This document shows, piece after piece, positions 7,890 to 16,423 of a stretch of DNA of 64,000 bases (position 1 is its first letter; each line of letters opens with the position of its first letter). Position numbers and translations under genes: made by a program. Below the pieces are notes generated by a model. That model searched no databases. It worked only from the letters and a program-made list of their open reading frames with translations, and was not told the origin of the DNA. This stretch comes from Streptomyces broussonetiae (lineage in GTDB: Bacteria > Actinomycetota > Actinomycetes > Streptomycetales > Streptomycetaceae). Location of the stretch: positions 8,990,001 to 9,054,000 of the forward strand of contig NZ_CP047020.1 of assembly GCF_009796285.1 (NCBI RefSeq), read 5' to 3'.

Positions 7890-10800
7890 GTGGCCGCGCC
7901 GGGCTCGCACAGCGAGGGCACGACGAGGGTGCGGACGGTCTGCTCGTACTGCGGAGTGGGCTGCGGCATGGTCCTCGACATCGGCACGGGACCGGACGGG
8001 CGCCGCAGCGTCCGCAGGGCGAGCGGGGACAAGGAGCATCCGGCGAACTTCGGACGGCTGTGCACCAAGGGCGCGACCACCGCCGACATGCTGGCCGCCC
8101 CGGGCCGCCTGAGCACTGCCCTCGTTCGGCCGGAGCGCGGCGAGGAACCGCACCCCGTTCCGCTGTCGACCGCCGTCGCCGAGACAGCCCGCCGCCTGCG
8201 CACGGTCATCGACGAGCACGGCCCCGACGCCGTCGCTCTCTACGTCTCCGGGCAGATGAGCCTGGAGGCGCAGTACCTGGCGAACAAGCTGGCCAAGGGA
8301 TTCATCCGCACCAACCAGATCGAGTCGAACTCCCGGCTGTGCATGGCCGGCGCCGCAACCGGCTACAAGCTGTCGCTGGGCGCGGACGGGCCACCCGGGT
8401 CCTACCAGGACCTGGACAGGGCCGACGTCTTTCTCGTCATCGGGTCCAACATGGCCGACTGCCACCCCATCCTCTTCCTGCGCATGATGGACCGGGTGAA
8501 GTCGGCAGGCGCCAAGCTGATCGTCGTCGACCCGCGGCGCACCGCCACCGCCGCCAAGGCCGACCTGTTCCTGCAGATCAACCCCGGCACCGATCTCGCC
8601 CTGCTCAACGGGCTGTTGCACCTGCTGCACACGAACGGTCACACCGACCCCGGCTTCATCGCCGCGCACACCGAGGGCTGGGAGTCGATGCCCGGGTTCC
8701 TCGCCGACTATCCGCCCGACACCGTCGCCGAGATCACCGGCATTCCGCAGGACCAGCTGCACGAGGCGGCCCGGCTGATCGGCGAGGCGGGGGAGTGGAC
8801 GAGCTGCTGGACGATGGGCCTGAACCAGTCCACGCACGGCACCTGGAACACCAACGCACTGGTCAACCTGCATCTCGCCACCGGTGCCATCTGCCGCCCG
8901 GGCTCCGGCCCCTTCTCGCTGACCGGCCAGCCCAACGCCATGGGCGGCCGGGAGATGGGCTACATGGGGCCGGGCCTGCCCGGGCAGCGCTCCGTACTCG
9001 CCGACGCCGACCGGGCCTTCGTCGAGGAACTGTGGGAGCTGGAACCTGGCGCCCTGCGCGCCGACGGAGTCGGCAGGGGCACGGTCGAGATGTTCCGGAA
9101 GATGGCCGACGGGGACATCAAGGCGTGCTGGATCATCTGCACCAACCCCGTCGCCTCCGTCGCCAACCGCAAAACGGTCATCGAGGGCCTGGAGGCGGCC
9201 GAGTTCGTCGTCACCCAGGACGTGTTCGCCGACACGGAGACGAACGCGTACGCCGATGTCGTGCTGCCCGGCGCGCTGTGGACCGAGACCGAGGGCGTCC
9301 TGATCAACAGCGAGCGCACCCTGACCCTCGCCCGCCAGGCCGCTGATCCGCCCGGTGAGGCGAGTGCGGACTGGCGGATCATCGCTGCCGTGGCCCGTGA
9401 GATGGGGTACGAGAAGGGTTTCGCGTACGACAGCGCCGAGGAGGTCTTCGAGGAGATCAGGCGCGCCTGGAACCCGGTCACCGGCTGGGACCTGCGCGGG
9501 GTCGGCTACGAGCGGCTGCGGCAGACGCCTGTGCAGTGGCCCGCGGCCGGTGCCGACGGCCCCGACCGCAATCCGATCCGGTACCTCGGCGAGGACGGCA
9601 CGCCGACCTTCCCGACCGCGAGCGGGCGAGCGGTGTTCCACGCCCGCCCGCACATACCCGCGGCGGAGATGCCCGACGACGACTACCCGTTCGTCCTCAA
9701 CACCGGCCGGCTCCAGCACCAGTGGCACACGCTCACCAAGACGGCCAAGGTGGCCAAGCTGAACAAGCTGAACCCCGGCCCCTTCGTGGAGGTCCACCCG
9801 CAGGACGCGGCCCAACTGGGCGTCGCCGACGGCGATTCGGTGGAGGTCGCCTCGCGGCGCGGGCGGGCCGTACTCCCTGCGGTCGTCACCGACCGGGTGC
9901 GGCCGGGCTGCTGCTTCGCGCCCTTCCACTGGAACGACCTGTTCGGGGAGTACCTGAGCGTCAACGCCGTGACCAGCGACGCCGTCGACCCGCTGTCCTT
10001 CCAGCCCGAGTTCAAGATGTGCGCCGTGTCGCTGACCAAGGTGGCCGCTCCCGTCACGGTGCAGGCCCCGGCTCCGGCCGCCGCACCGGTCACGGATCCG
10101 GCAGCCGAGGGCCTGCCCACGGTGACCGTGCCGGCCCCGTTCGGACTGGAACCCGCGCCGCCGCCGGTCCTGGCCGACCACGAACGCCGGTATCTGACCG
10201 GGTTCCTCGCCGGCATCCCGTCCGGCGCCCCGGGTGTGCCGGTCCTGCCGCCGGACGCCCCGTTCAGCCCCGAACACGCCCTGTGGGTCAACGGCGCCCT
10301 GGCCGGGATGTACTCCAGGACCGAGACGCCGCCCCCGCCCGGCACGGGCGGCTCTCCGCAGTCTTCGGCCCCGTCCGCGGACGCTCCCCGCCGCCAGGTC
10401 CTGATCCTGTGGGCGTCGCAGACCGGGAACGCCGAGGAGTTCGCGGGCGCCGTGGCAGAGCGGCTCACCGCGGACGGGCATGCCGCCTCCCTCGTACCCA
10501 TGGAGCAGGCGGATCCCGCGACCCTGCCGTCCGACGCCGACCTGCTGCTGATCACGAGCACCTTCGGGGACGGCGAGGCCCCCGACAACGGCGCCGGATT
10601 CTGGGACGCCCTCGCCTCGCCCGACGCCCCGCGCCTGCACGGCAGGCGCTACGCCGTCCTGGCCTTCGGCGACTCCTCCTACGACGACTTCTGCGGCCAC
10701 GGCCGCCGCCTGGACCGGCGTCTGGAGGAGCTGGACGCGACACCGCTGACCCCGCGCACCGACTGCGAACCGGACTACGAGAGCGCGGCCGGAGTCTGGC

Positions 10801-12029
10801 TCGACCAGGTCCTCACCGCGCTGCGCCCCACCGGCCGGACGGCGCGCGCCGCAGCCCCCGCCCCGGCCTCCGCGCTTGCGGCGTCCCCGTCGGCTGCGCG
10901 GCCGAGCCGTCCCGCCCCCGTCACCGCCCGCCTCACCGGCAACCGCCTGCTGAGCCGGCCCGGCGCCGGCAAGGAGGTCCGGCGCTTCACCTTCGACAGC
11001 AGGGACGGCCAGACCCCGCTGGTCTACGAGGTGGGGGACGCCCTGGCCGTCCACCCGGTCAACCGGCCCGAGCTGGTGACGGAGTGGCTGGCCGTCACCG
11101 GCGCCGACGCGGATGCGACCGTACGGATGAGGAGCGCCGAGGAAGTGCCGTTCGCCGAAGCCCTGCTCCGGCACCTGGACATCACGCGGGTCACACCCGA
11201 CCTGCTGCGCTTCGCCGCCGACCGTACCCGCGACCCGCGCGAGCTGCGCAAGCTGCTCAGGCCGGACAACAAGGGAGAGTTGGCGCAGTGGTCCTGGGGA
11301 CGCCAGGCCGTCGACGTCGTCGCCGAGTTCGGCATCCGGGCCGGCGCGCAGGAGTGGGTCGAGGTGCTGGGACGGCTGCAACCCCGGCTGTACTCCATAT
11401 CGTCCAGCCCTTTGACCGACTCCCACCTGGTGTCCCTGACGGTCTCCGTCGTCCGGTACGAGAACCTGGCCGGCCGCGCCCGCCAGGGCGTGTGCTCCCC
11501 CTTCCTCGCCGACGCCGAGCCCGGCACCCCGGTCCCGGTCCGGGTCCGGCGGGCGCCGCACTTCCGCCCGCCGGCCGACCCCGCCACCGCGGCGGTGATG
11601 GTGGGCCCCGGCACGGGTGTCGCCCCCTTCATCGGCTTCCTGGAGGAACGCCGGGCCCGCGGCCACCGCGCCCCGAACTGGCTGTTCTTCGGCGAGCAGC
11701 ACCGGGCGACCGACTTCTACTACGAGGAGGAGCTGTCCGAGTTCCTGGCCGGGGGTACGCTCACCCGCCTGGACACCGCCTTCTCCCGCGACCAGCGTGC
11801 CAAGGTCTACGTCCAGGACCGGATGCGCGAACACGGCTCTCTGCTGTGGACCTGGCTCCAGGACGGCGCACACTTCTACGTCTGCGGCGACGGCTCCCGC
11901 ATGGCCGAGGACGTCGACCGGGCCCTGCGCGAGACCGCCGTCGTACACGGTGGCCTGGACGAGGCGGAGGCGGCGGCGTACGTCAAGCAACTCGCCGCCG
12001 ACAAGCGCTATGTGAGAGACGTGTACTGA
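7890..12029 (+). CDS. Fused assimilatory nitrate reductase and CysJ/P450-reductase-type flavoprotein
   Basis: A 1,379-residue soluble cytosolic enzyme. Residues 1-700 are a molybdopterin oxidoreductase of the NasC/NarB type, with a 4Fe-4S site (Cys18, Cys21, Cys25, Cys58), a bis-MGD domain and a C-terminal Moco-binding barrel (LNTGRLQHQWHT, LHPQDAAQLGV-like). After a Pro/Ala linker, about 834-980 is a flavodoxin domain (ILWASQTGNAEEFA), 1010-1230 an FAD domain (RLYSISSSP) and 1237-1379 an NADPH domain (VGPGTGVAPFIGF, ending YVRDVY). NADPH electrons would pass FAD-FMN-FeS-Moco to reduce nitrate to nitrite within one chain. The GTG at 7890 follows AGGAGAGGGA. No nitrite reductase or transporter is adjacent. 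Confidence 0.9.
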   Translation: MAAPGSHSEGTTRVRTVCSYCGVGCGMVLDIGTGPDGRRSVRRASGDKEHPANFGRLCTKGATTADMLAAPGRLSTALVRPERGEEPHPVPLSTAVAETARRLRTVIDEHGPDAVALYVSGQMSLEAQYLANKLAKGFIRTNQIESNSRLCMAGAATGYKLSLGADGPPGSYQDLDRADVFLVIGSNMADCHPILFLRMMDRVKSAGAKLIVVDPRRTATAAKADLFLQINPGTDLALLNGLLHLLHTNGHTDPGFIAAHTEGWESMPGFLADYPPDTVAEITGIPQDQLHEAARLIGEAGEWTSCWTMGLNQSTHGTWNTNALVNLHLATGAICRPGSGPFSLTGQPNAMGGREMGYMGPGLPGQRSVLADADRAFVEELWELEPGALRADGVGRGTVEMFRKMADGDIKACWIICTNPVASVANRKTVIEGLEAAEFVVTQDVFADTETNAYADVVLPGALWTETEGVLINSERTLTLARQAADPPGEASADWRIIAAVAREMGYEKGFAYDSAEEVFEEIRRAWNPVTGWDLRGVGYERLRQTPVQWPAAGADGPDRNPIRYLGEDGTPTFPTASGRAVFHARPHIPAAEMPDDDYPFVLNTGRLQHQWHTLTKTAKVAKLNKLNPGPFVEVHPQDAAQLGVADGDSVEVASRRGRAVLPAVVTDRVRPGCCFAPFHWNDLFGEYLSVNAVTSDAVDPLSFQPEFKMCAVSLTKVAAPVTVQAPAPAAAPVTDPAAEGLPTVTVPAPFGLEPAPPPVLADHERRYLTGFLAGIPSGAPGVPVLPPDAPFSPEHALWVNGALAGMYSRTETPPPPGTGGSPQSSAPSADAPRRQVLILWASQTGNAEEFAGAVAERLTADGHAASLVPMEQADPATLPSDADLLLITSTFGDGEAPDNGAGFWDALASPDAPRLHGRRYAVLAFGDSSYDDFCGHGRRLDRRLEELDATPLTPRTDCEPDYESAAGVWLDQVLTALRPTGRTARAAAPAPASALAASPSAARPSRPAPVTARLTGNRLLSRPGAGKEVRRFTFDSRDGQTPLVYEVGDALAVHPVNRPELVTEWLAVTGADADATVRMRSAEEVPFAEALLRHLDITRVTPDLLRFAADRTRDPRELRKLLRPDNKGELAQWSWGRQAVDVVAEFGIRAGAQEWVEVLGRLQPRLYSISSSPLTDSHLVSLTVSVVRYENLAGRARQGVCSPFLADAEPGTPVPVRVRRAPHFRPPADPATAAVMVGPGTGVAPFIGFLEERRARGHRAPNWLFFGEQHRATDFYYEEELSEFLAGGTLTRLDTAFSRDQRAKVYVQDRMREHGSLLWTWLQDGAHFYVCGDGSRMAEDVDRALRETAVVHGGLDEAEAAAYVKQLAADKRYVRDVY

Positions 12030-12089
12030 CCACGCCCCGCCGCGCCCGGGCAGACAGGCACGGCGGGGCGTCGCGGTGCCCGTGCCCAG

Positions 12090-12905
12090 TCAGCGCTTAC
12101 GGGCGACGCCGCCGTGCTCGGCGACGATCTCCTGGGCGGGCGAGCCCGGCTCCGGACGCCACTGCGTGACCGGGACCACGCCGGGCTCGATGAGTTCGAG
12201 GCCGTCGAAGAACGTGGTGATCTCGGCCACGGTACGCAGGTTGTACGGCACGGCACCGCTGCTGTTGTACGCGTCCTGAGCCTGCTCGAAGACGGGGTCG
12301 ATGCCGCGCGAGCCGTCGTTGACGGCGAGGTGGCTGCCCGCCGGCAGGGCGTCCATCAGCCGGGTGACGATCGAGCGGGCCTGGTCGTGGTCGGCGACGT
12401 GGCCCAGGATGTTGCTGAGGATGAGCCCGGTGGGACGGCTGAGGTCCAGCGTCTCGGCGGCGGCCGCGAGGATGCGCTCCGGGTCCGTCACATCGGCGTC
12501 GATGTAGGCGGTCGCACCCTCGGGGGTCGAGTAGAGCAGGGCGCGGGCGTGGGCCAGGACCATCGGGTCGTTGTCGACGTAGACGATCCGTGTCTCGGGA
12601 GCGATCCCCTGCGCGACCTCATGGGTGTTCTGTGCCGTCGGCAGACCGGTGCCGATGTCGAGGAACTGCCGGATCCCCGCCTCGGCCACCAGATACGTGA
12701 TGCTGCGGCGCAGGAAGGCACGGCTGCCGCGGGCGATCGTGACGATGCCGGGGAAGACGGCGGTGTACGCGTTGCCCGCCTCCTCGTCGACGGGGTAGTT
12801 GTCCTTGCCGCCGAGCCAGTAGTTCCAGATCCGGGCGGAGTGCGGCACCGACGTGTCGATCTTCTGGCGCAGCGCTGCTTCGGGCGACGTCACGGGGTCG
12901 GTCAT
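12090..12905 (-). CDS. SAM-dependent methyltransferase, DUF574 (Methyltransf_19) family
   Basis: The 271-residue protein has the family signature VPHSARIWNYWLGGKDNYPVDEEAG near the N-terminus, then FLDIGTGLPTAQNTHEVAQ (SAM motif I), VYVDNDPMVLAHARALL, and GLILSNILGHVADHDQARSIVTRLMDALPAGSHL. These proteins are abundant in Streptomyces, usually in many copies, and their substrates are unknown. The ATG at 12905 (MTDPVTSPEAAL) is preferred over an upstream TTG that has no better ribosome binding site. It is transcribed convergently with the nitrate reductase and divergently from the Mg2+ block. Confidence 0.88.
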   Translation of the reverse strand: MTDPVTSPEAALRQKIDTSVPHSARIWNYWLGGKDNYPVDEEAGNAYTAVFPGIVTIARGSRAFLRRSITYLVAEAGIRQFLDIGTGLPTAQNTHEVAQGIAPETRIVYVDNDPMVLAHARALLYSTPEGATAYIDADVTDPERILAAAAETLDLSRPTGLILSNILGHVADHDQARSIVTRLMDALPAGSHLAVNDGSRGIDPVFEQAQDAYNSSGAVPYNLRTVAEITTFFDGLELIEPGVVPVTQWRPEPGSPAQEIVAEHGGVARKR

Positions 12906-13147
12906 GAGTCGAGTCCATCTTTCGGCCAAGTCATGTATCGGTCACGGCACAACCTACGTCCGAACACCCTTTTCGCACCAAGCGGTTGGCGATCGCGACC
13001 GGCCCGAGGACACCGGGCGGGCCGTCCGCGGCAGTGGGCGGATCCGGGTGTGACTCGGTCTCCGTTGCGTAGCGCGCAGGTCAAGGGCCGGTCATGGCGG
13101 GCAAAGGTGGCTCGCGGCGGGCGTATTGTTGGATCGGAAAAAGAAAG

Positions 13148-13312
13148 GCACCTCGTTCGGTGAGGCGTCTTCACGGACACAGGCCACTGATCCCACCCGT
13201 CGAGAGACGCTCCGGATCAGGACAGGTCTCCCCGGCCCAAGGGGTGACCCCAGGTGGCTTCCCCGCACAGGGGATCACGCCGTGGAGTGCCAAAGCTCTG
13301 ACGAGTAGGGGT
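13148..13312 (+). promoter_or_regulatory. M-box (ykoK) Mg2+ riboswitch
   Basis: The conserved M-box blocks occur in order: CGTTCGGTGAGGCG (13154), ACACAGGCCACTG (13177), CGTCGAGAGACGC (13199), a variable arm at 13214-13280, then GCCGTGGAGTGCCAAAGCTCT (13280-13300). These correspond to the ykoK-element core, which in Bacillus folds around Mg2+ and turns off downstream Mg2+ transporter genes when Mg2+ is high. Here the genes downstream are an MgtE-type protein and an Nramp-related transporter. A GC-rich stretch and a short ORF lie between the aptamer and the first gene. The expression platform is not obvious; Rho-dependent termination or leader translation are possible. Confidence 0.9.
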
Positions 13313-13394
13313 GTGCCGGGCCGTGCCGGGTCCGGCTGCCCTCCGCCACAGGACCGCGACACTCTCTGCGCGGCCGTGACCGGGAGGAGGCGAC

Positions 13395-13481
13395 ATGGAC
13401 AGTAGTCCGGGCCATAGTCGGCCCCTCTTCGTGTTGTCCGCGCCGTCCTTCCGCGGCCTCCAGCAGCCTCTTCTTCCCTGA
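13395..13481 (+). CDS. Short leader peptide with the SSPGHSRP motif, upstream of the Mg2+ operon
   Basis: A 28-codon ORF starts at ATG 13395 after a near-ideal ribosome binding site (GGAGGAGG, 4 bases before the ATG). Its product starts MDSSPGHSRPLF and ends with PLLP before TGA 13481. It lies 83 bases past the M-box and 150 bases before the MgtE-type gene. The first residues match the short ORF before the MgtC gene at 30689-30763 (MDRSSSPGHDRP). The peptide is too short for a stable fold, so a cis-acting translational leader is the likely role, as with MgtL or MgtP in Salmonella, although the sequence is different. Confidence 0.6.
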   Translation: MDSSPGHSRPLFVLSAPSFRGLQQPLLP

Positions 13482-13631
13482 ATCCCACCCAGCCACCGGC
13501 CCGGCCCGACAGCCGGGTGCCGGGCCGTGCCCTGTGCGCGCCCGGTGGGCCCGGTGCCCCGGCCCGGGGAGGATGCGCGCTGCCATGGGCCGCCCGTCGC
13601 CCCGCCATACCGGGGCAAGGGGGTGTTCATC

Positions 13632-14999
13632 TTGGCTGCCCACACTCTGTTCATGTCCACTTCGGCCCGGTTGCGTGACCGCCGGGTCAATCTGGAGCGC
13701 CGCGCCACCGCCTCCAGGGCGGTCCGCACCTCGCTGGTCTCTCTCGCCGGACTGATCGGCGGCCCTGCCACCAACCAGTCCGGGGACGAGGTCGGCCGCG
13801 TCGTCGACGTCGTCGCGCGGCTCTACGGCACCGACTCCTACCCGCCCGTCACCGGGCTCATCCTGCGCATCGGCCGCCGCCACACCTTCCTGCCGGCCCA
13901 CGCGGTCGGCAAGGTGCACGCCGGGCACGTACGGCTGCGCACCGCCCGGGTCGACCTGCGGGACTTCGTGCGCCGCCCCGGTGAGGTCCTGCTCGCCAAG
14001 GACGTGCTCGACCACCAGCTGGTCGACGTCGACGGCGTCCAGGTCACCCGCGCCGCCGACCTGTACCTGGCACCCCTGGTCGACCAGGTCGTGCTGGTCG
14101 GGGTCGACGTCTCACTGCCCACGCTGCTGCGCCGGCTCGGCCCGCGCCGCTGGCAGGCCCGCCCCACCCCCGAGCGGGTGCTGGACTGGCAGGCCGTCGC
14201 GCCCTTCGCCGAACAGGCCACCGAGGGCCCGGCCGAGGTGCGGCTGCGTGCTTCCCGGACGGCACTGCACCGGCTACGCCCGGCCGACCTCGCCGACATC
14301 CTCGAAGACCTCGGCCGCGCCGAACGCCAGCAACTGCTGGGCTGGCTCGAGCCGGAGCAGGCCGCCGACGCCCTGGAGGAGATGGAGCCGGCCGAGCTGC
14401 AGAACCTGCTGCGCGAGGCCCAGCCGGAACACGCAGCCCGCCTGGTCGACGAGATGGAGCCCGACGAGGCCACCGACGCCCTGCGCGACCTCACCCGTGA
14501 GGAGCGTGAGGCACTGCTCACCCGGATGCCCAAGGGCGAGGCGGCCGAGCTGCGCCGGCTGCTCACCCACCGGGAGGGCACGGCGGGCGGTGCCATGACC
14601 ACGCTGCTGATCACCGCCCGGCCGGACGAGACCGTCGCCGAGGTACGCGGTCGGCTGGCCGAGCAGCACGAGCACCGGACCGAGATCGACGCGGTCGCCG
14701 TCGTGGACGGCGCGGACCGGGTGCTGTGCGACATCCCGCTGTTCGACGTCGCGGTGGCCGAGGACACCACCCCCATCTCCGACCTCGTCACCTGGCGTGC
14801 CCAGTTCGGGCCGCCGGACACCGTCGGCGCCGACACCTCCCTGGCCGAGGCCGCCGACCAACTGGTCGCGGCCCGTGCCTCCTCACTCCTGGTGGTCGAC
14901 GACAGCGACCGCCCGCTCGGCCGGATCCTGGCCGACGACCTGCTCGACGCGATGCTGCCCGAACGCGGGCGGCTGCACTTCCGGAGGTTCCTGCAGTGA
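13632..14999 (+). CDS. MgtE-type cytosolic regulatory protein (PRC barrel, MgtE-N, CBS pair) without membrane domain
   Basis: About 455 residues. Residues 35-115 resemble a PRC-barrel (GDEVGRVVDVVARL), 190-320 are the MgtE N-domain of helical repeats (RPADLADILEDLGRAERQQLLGWLEPEQAADALEEMEP and following), and 320-450 are two CBS motifs (EGTAGGAMTTLLITA; LVVDDSDRPLGRILADDLLDAML). The five-helix channel domain of MgtE is absent. In MgtE these cytosolic parts bind Mg2+ and gate the pore. Overlap with the next gene (GTGA) suggests the two products form a complex. The start is uncertain: TTG 13632 has AGGGGG 9 bases upstream, while ATG 13653 has no ribosome binding site. Confidence 0.85.
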   Translation: MAAHTLFMSTSARLRDRRVNLERRATASRAVRTSLVSLAGLIGGPATNQSGDEVGRVVDVVARLYGTDSYPPVTGLILRIGRRHTFLPAHAVGKVHAGHVRLRTARVDLRDFVRRPGEVLLAKDVLDHQLVDVDGVQVTRAADLYLAPLVDQVVLVGVDVSLPTLLRRLGPRRWQARPTPERVLDWQAVAPFAEQATEGPAEVRLRASRTALHRLRPADLADILEDLGRAERQQLLGWLEPEQAADALEEMEPAELQNLLREAQPEHAARLVDEMEPDEATDALRDLTREEREALLTRMPKGEAAELRRLLTHREGTAGGAMTTLLITARPDETVAEVRGRLAEQHEHRTEIDAVAVVDGADRVLCDIPLFDVAVAEDTTPISDLVTWRAQFGPPDTVGADTSLAEAADQLVAARASSLLVVDDSDRPLGRILADDLLDAMLPERGRLHFRRFLQ

Positions 15000-16288
15000 C
15001 CCGCGACCTCGACACCGCCACCGCGGCACCGCAGGCCCCCGCGCCCGCGCGCCGGACCGGCTGGCGGCGCATCACCATGATCGCGGCGGTCGCCGGACCC
15101 GGACTGGTCGCCGCGAACGCCGGCAACGACGCCGCCGGCATCGCCACCTACGCCTCGGCGGGCTCCCAGTTCACCTACGGCACCCTGTTCTTCATGGTGC
15201 TCGTCACCGTCGCCCTGGTGATGGTGCAGGAGATGGCCGTCCGCCTCGGCGCCTACACGGGCAAGGGCCTCGGCGCCCTGATCCGTGAGCAGTTCAGCCT
15301 CCGCCTGACCGCGCTCGCCGTGTTCTGCCTGCTGCTCGCCAACACCGGCCTGGTGGTGAGCGAGTTCGCGGGCATCGGTGCCGCCTTCGAACTCCTCGGC
15401 ATCCCCAAGTGGGCGGTCATCCCGCCGGCCGCGGTGCTGCTGTGGGCGCTGGTGCTGTTCGGCTCCTACCACTGGGCCGAACGCATCTTCCTGATCATGT
15501 CGCTGGCCTTCTTCGCCTACCCGGTCGCCATGATCCTCGGCCACCCCGACTGGGGAGCGGTCGGCCACCACCTCGTCGTGCCGCACATGGAGCCGAACAA
15601 GGCCTTCATCCTGCTGGCGGTCGCCCTGATCGGCACGACCGTCAGCCCGTACATGCAGTTCTACGCCGCCGCGGGCGTCGTGGACCGGGGCGCCAAGCCC
15701 GCCGACTACCCGCTGATCCGCGCCGACGCCATCCTCGGCGCGGTCTTCGCCTGCGTCATCAGCCTGACCATCATCATCGCCACGGCCTCCGCCATCGGCG
15801 GCACCGGCCCGCTGGACTCCGCCGCCCAGGCCGCCGAGGCCCTCAAGCCGGTCGCGGGCCGCAACGCCGAGCTGCTGTTCGCGCTCGGTCTGCTCGGCGC
15901 CTCCGCCCTGGCCGGCGCCGTCGTCCCGCTCTCGGCCAGCTACGCCATAGGAGAGGCCGCCGGCGTGGAACGCTCCGTCTCCCGCAGCTTCCGGGACGCC
16001 CCGCTCTTCCTCGGTCTGTTCACCGCCCAGATCGTGCTGGGCGCGGTGGTCGCGATGACCCCGGTCGACGTCATCCAACTGCTGATCGGCACCCAGGTCC
16101 TCCAGGGCCTGATCAGCCCGATCGTCCTGGTCTACCTCCTGGTGCTGACCAACCGCCGCTCGGTCCTCGGCCCGGCCGCCAACGGCCCGCGCTACCGCAT
16201 CGCCGCCACCGCCGTGGTCGTCGGCGTCGCCGCCATGTCGACGATCCTGCTCGTCCAGACCGTCCTGGGCTGGTTCGGCCTCGGCTGA
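14996..16288 (+). CDS. Nramp-related divalent metal (probably Mg2+) transporter
   Basis: A 430-residue membrane protein with about 11 helices in the LeuT fold. The Nramp helix-1 motif DPGN aligns with NDAAG in LVAANAGNDAAGIATYASAG, and the helix-6 motif MPH aligns with SPY in GTTVSPYMQFYAAAG, so the Asn and Met that bind transition metals in Nramps are missing. Known Nramp-related magnesium transporters carry changes at these same places. With an M-box upstream and an MgtE-type regulator overlapping by 4 bp, uptake of hydrated Mg2+ across the cytoplasmic membrane is the best inference. It starts at GTG 14996. Confidence 0.85.
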   Translation: MTRDLDTATAAPQAPAPARRTGWRRITMIAAVAGPGLVAANAGNDAAGIATYASAGSQFTYGTLFFMVLVTVALVMVQEMAVRLGAYTGKGLGALIREQFSLRLTALAVFCLLLANTGLVVSEFAGIGAAFELLGIPKWAVIPPAAVLLWALVLFGSYHWAERIFLIMSLAFFAYPVAMILGHPDWGAVGHHLVVPHMEPNKAFILLAVALIGTTVSPYMQFYAAAGVVDRGAKPADYPLIRADAILGAVFACVISLTIIIATASAIGGTGPLDSAAQAAEALKPVAGRNAELLFALGLLGASALAGAVVPLSASYAIGEAAGVERSVSRSFRDAPLFLGLFTAQIVLGAVVAMTPVDVIQLLIGTQVLQGLISPIVLVYLLVLTNRRSVLGPAANGPRYRIAATAVVVGVAAMSTILLVQTVLGWFGLG

Positions 16289-16423
16289 TCCACCCCTTTC
16301 ACCCCGGCGTGCCGTACCCCGATGCCCGGCGCCGGGCCGCCAGGGACTACCGTCCCGTGATGGAGCCGAGCCGGACCCTTCCGCGCCGAGGCCCCCGAAC
16401 CAAGCCAAAGGAGGACAATCCCC

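Noticed and set aside
7845..11990. A minus-strand open frame of about 1,380 codons opposite the nitrate reductase fusion
   Set aside because: Same reason; the plus strand carries FeS, Moco, FMN, FAD and NADPH motifs in order.
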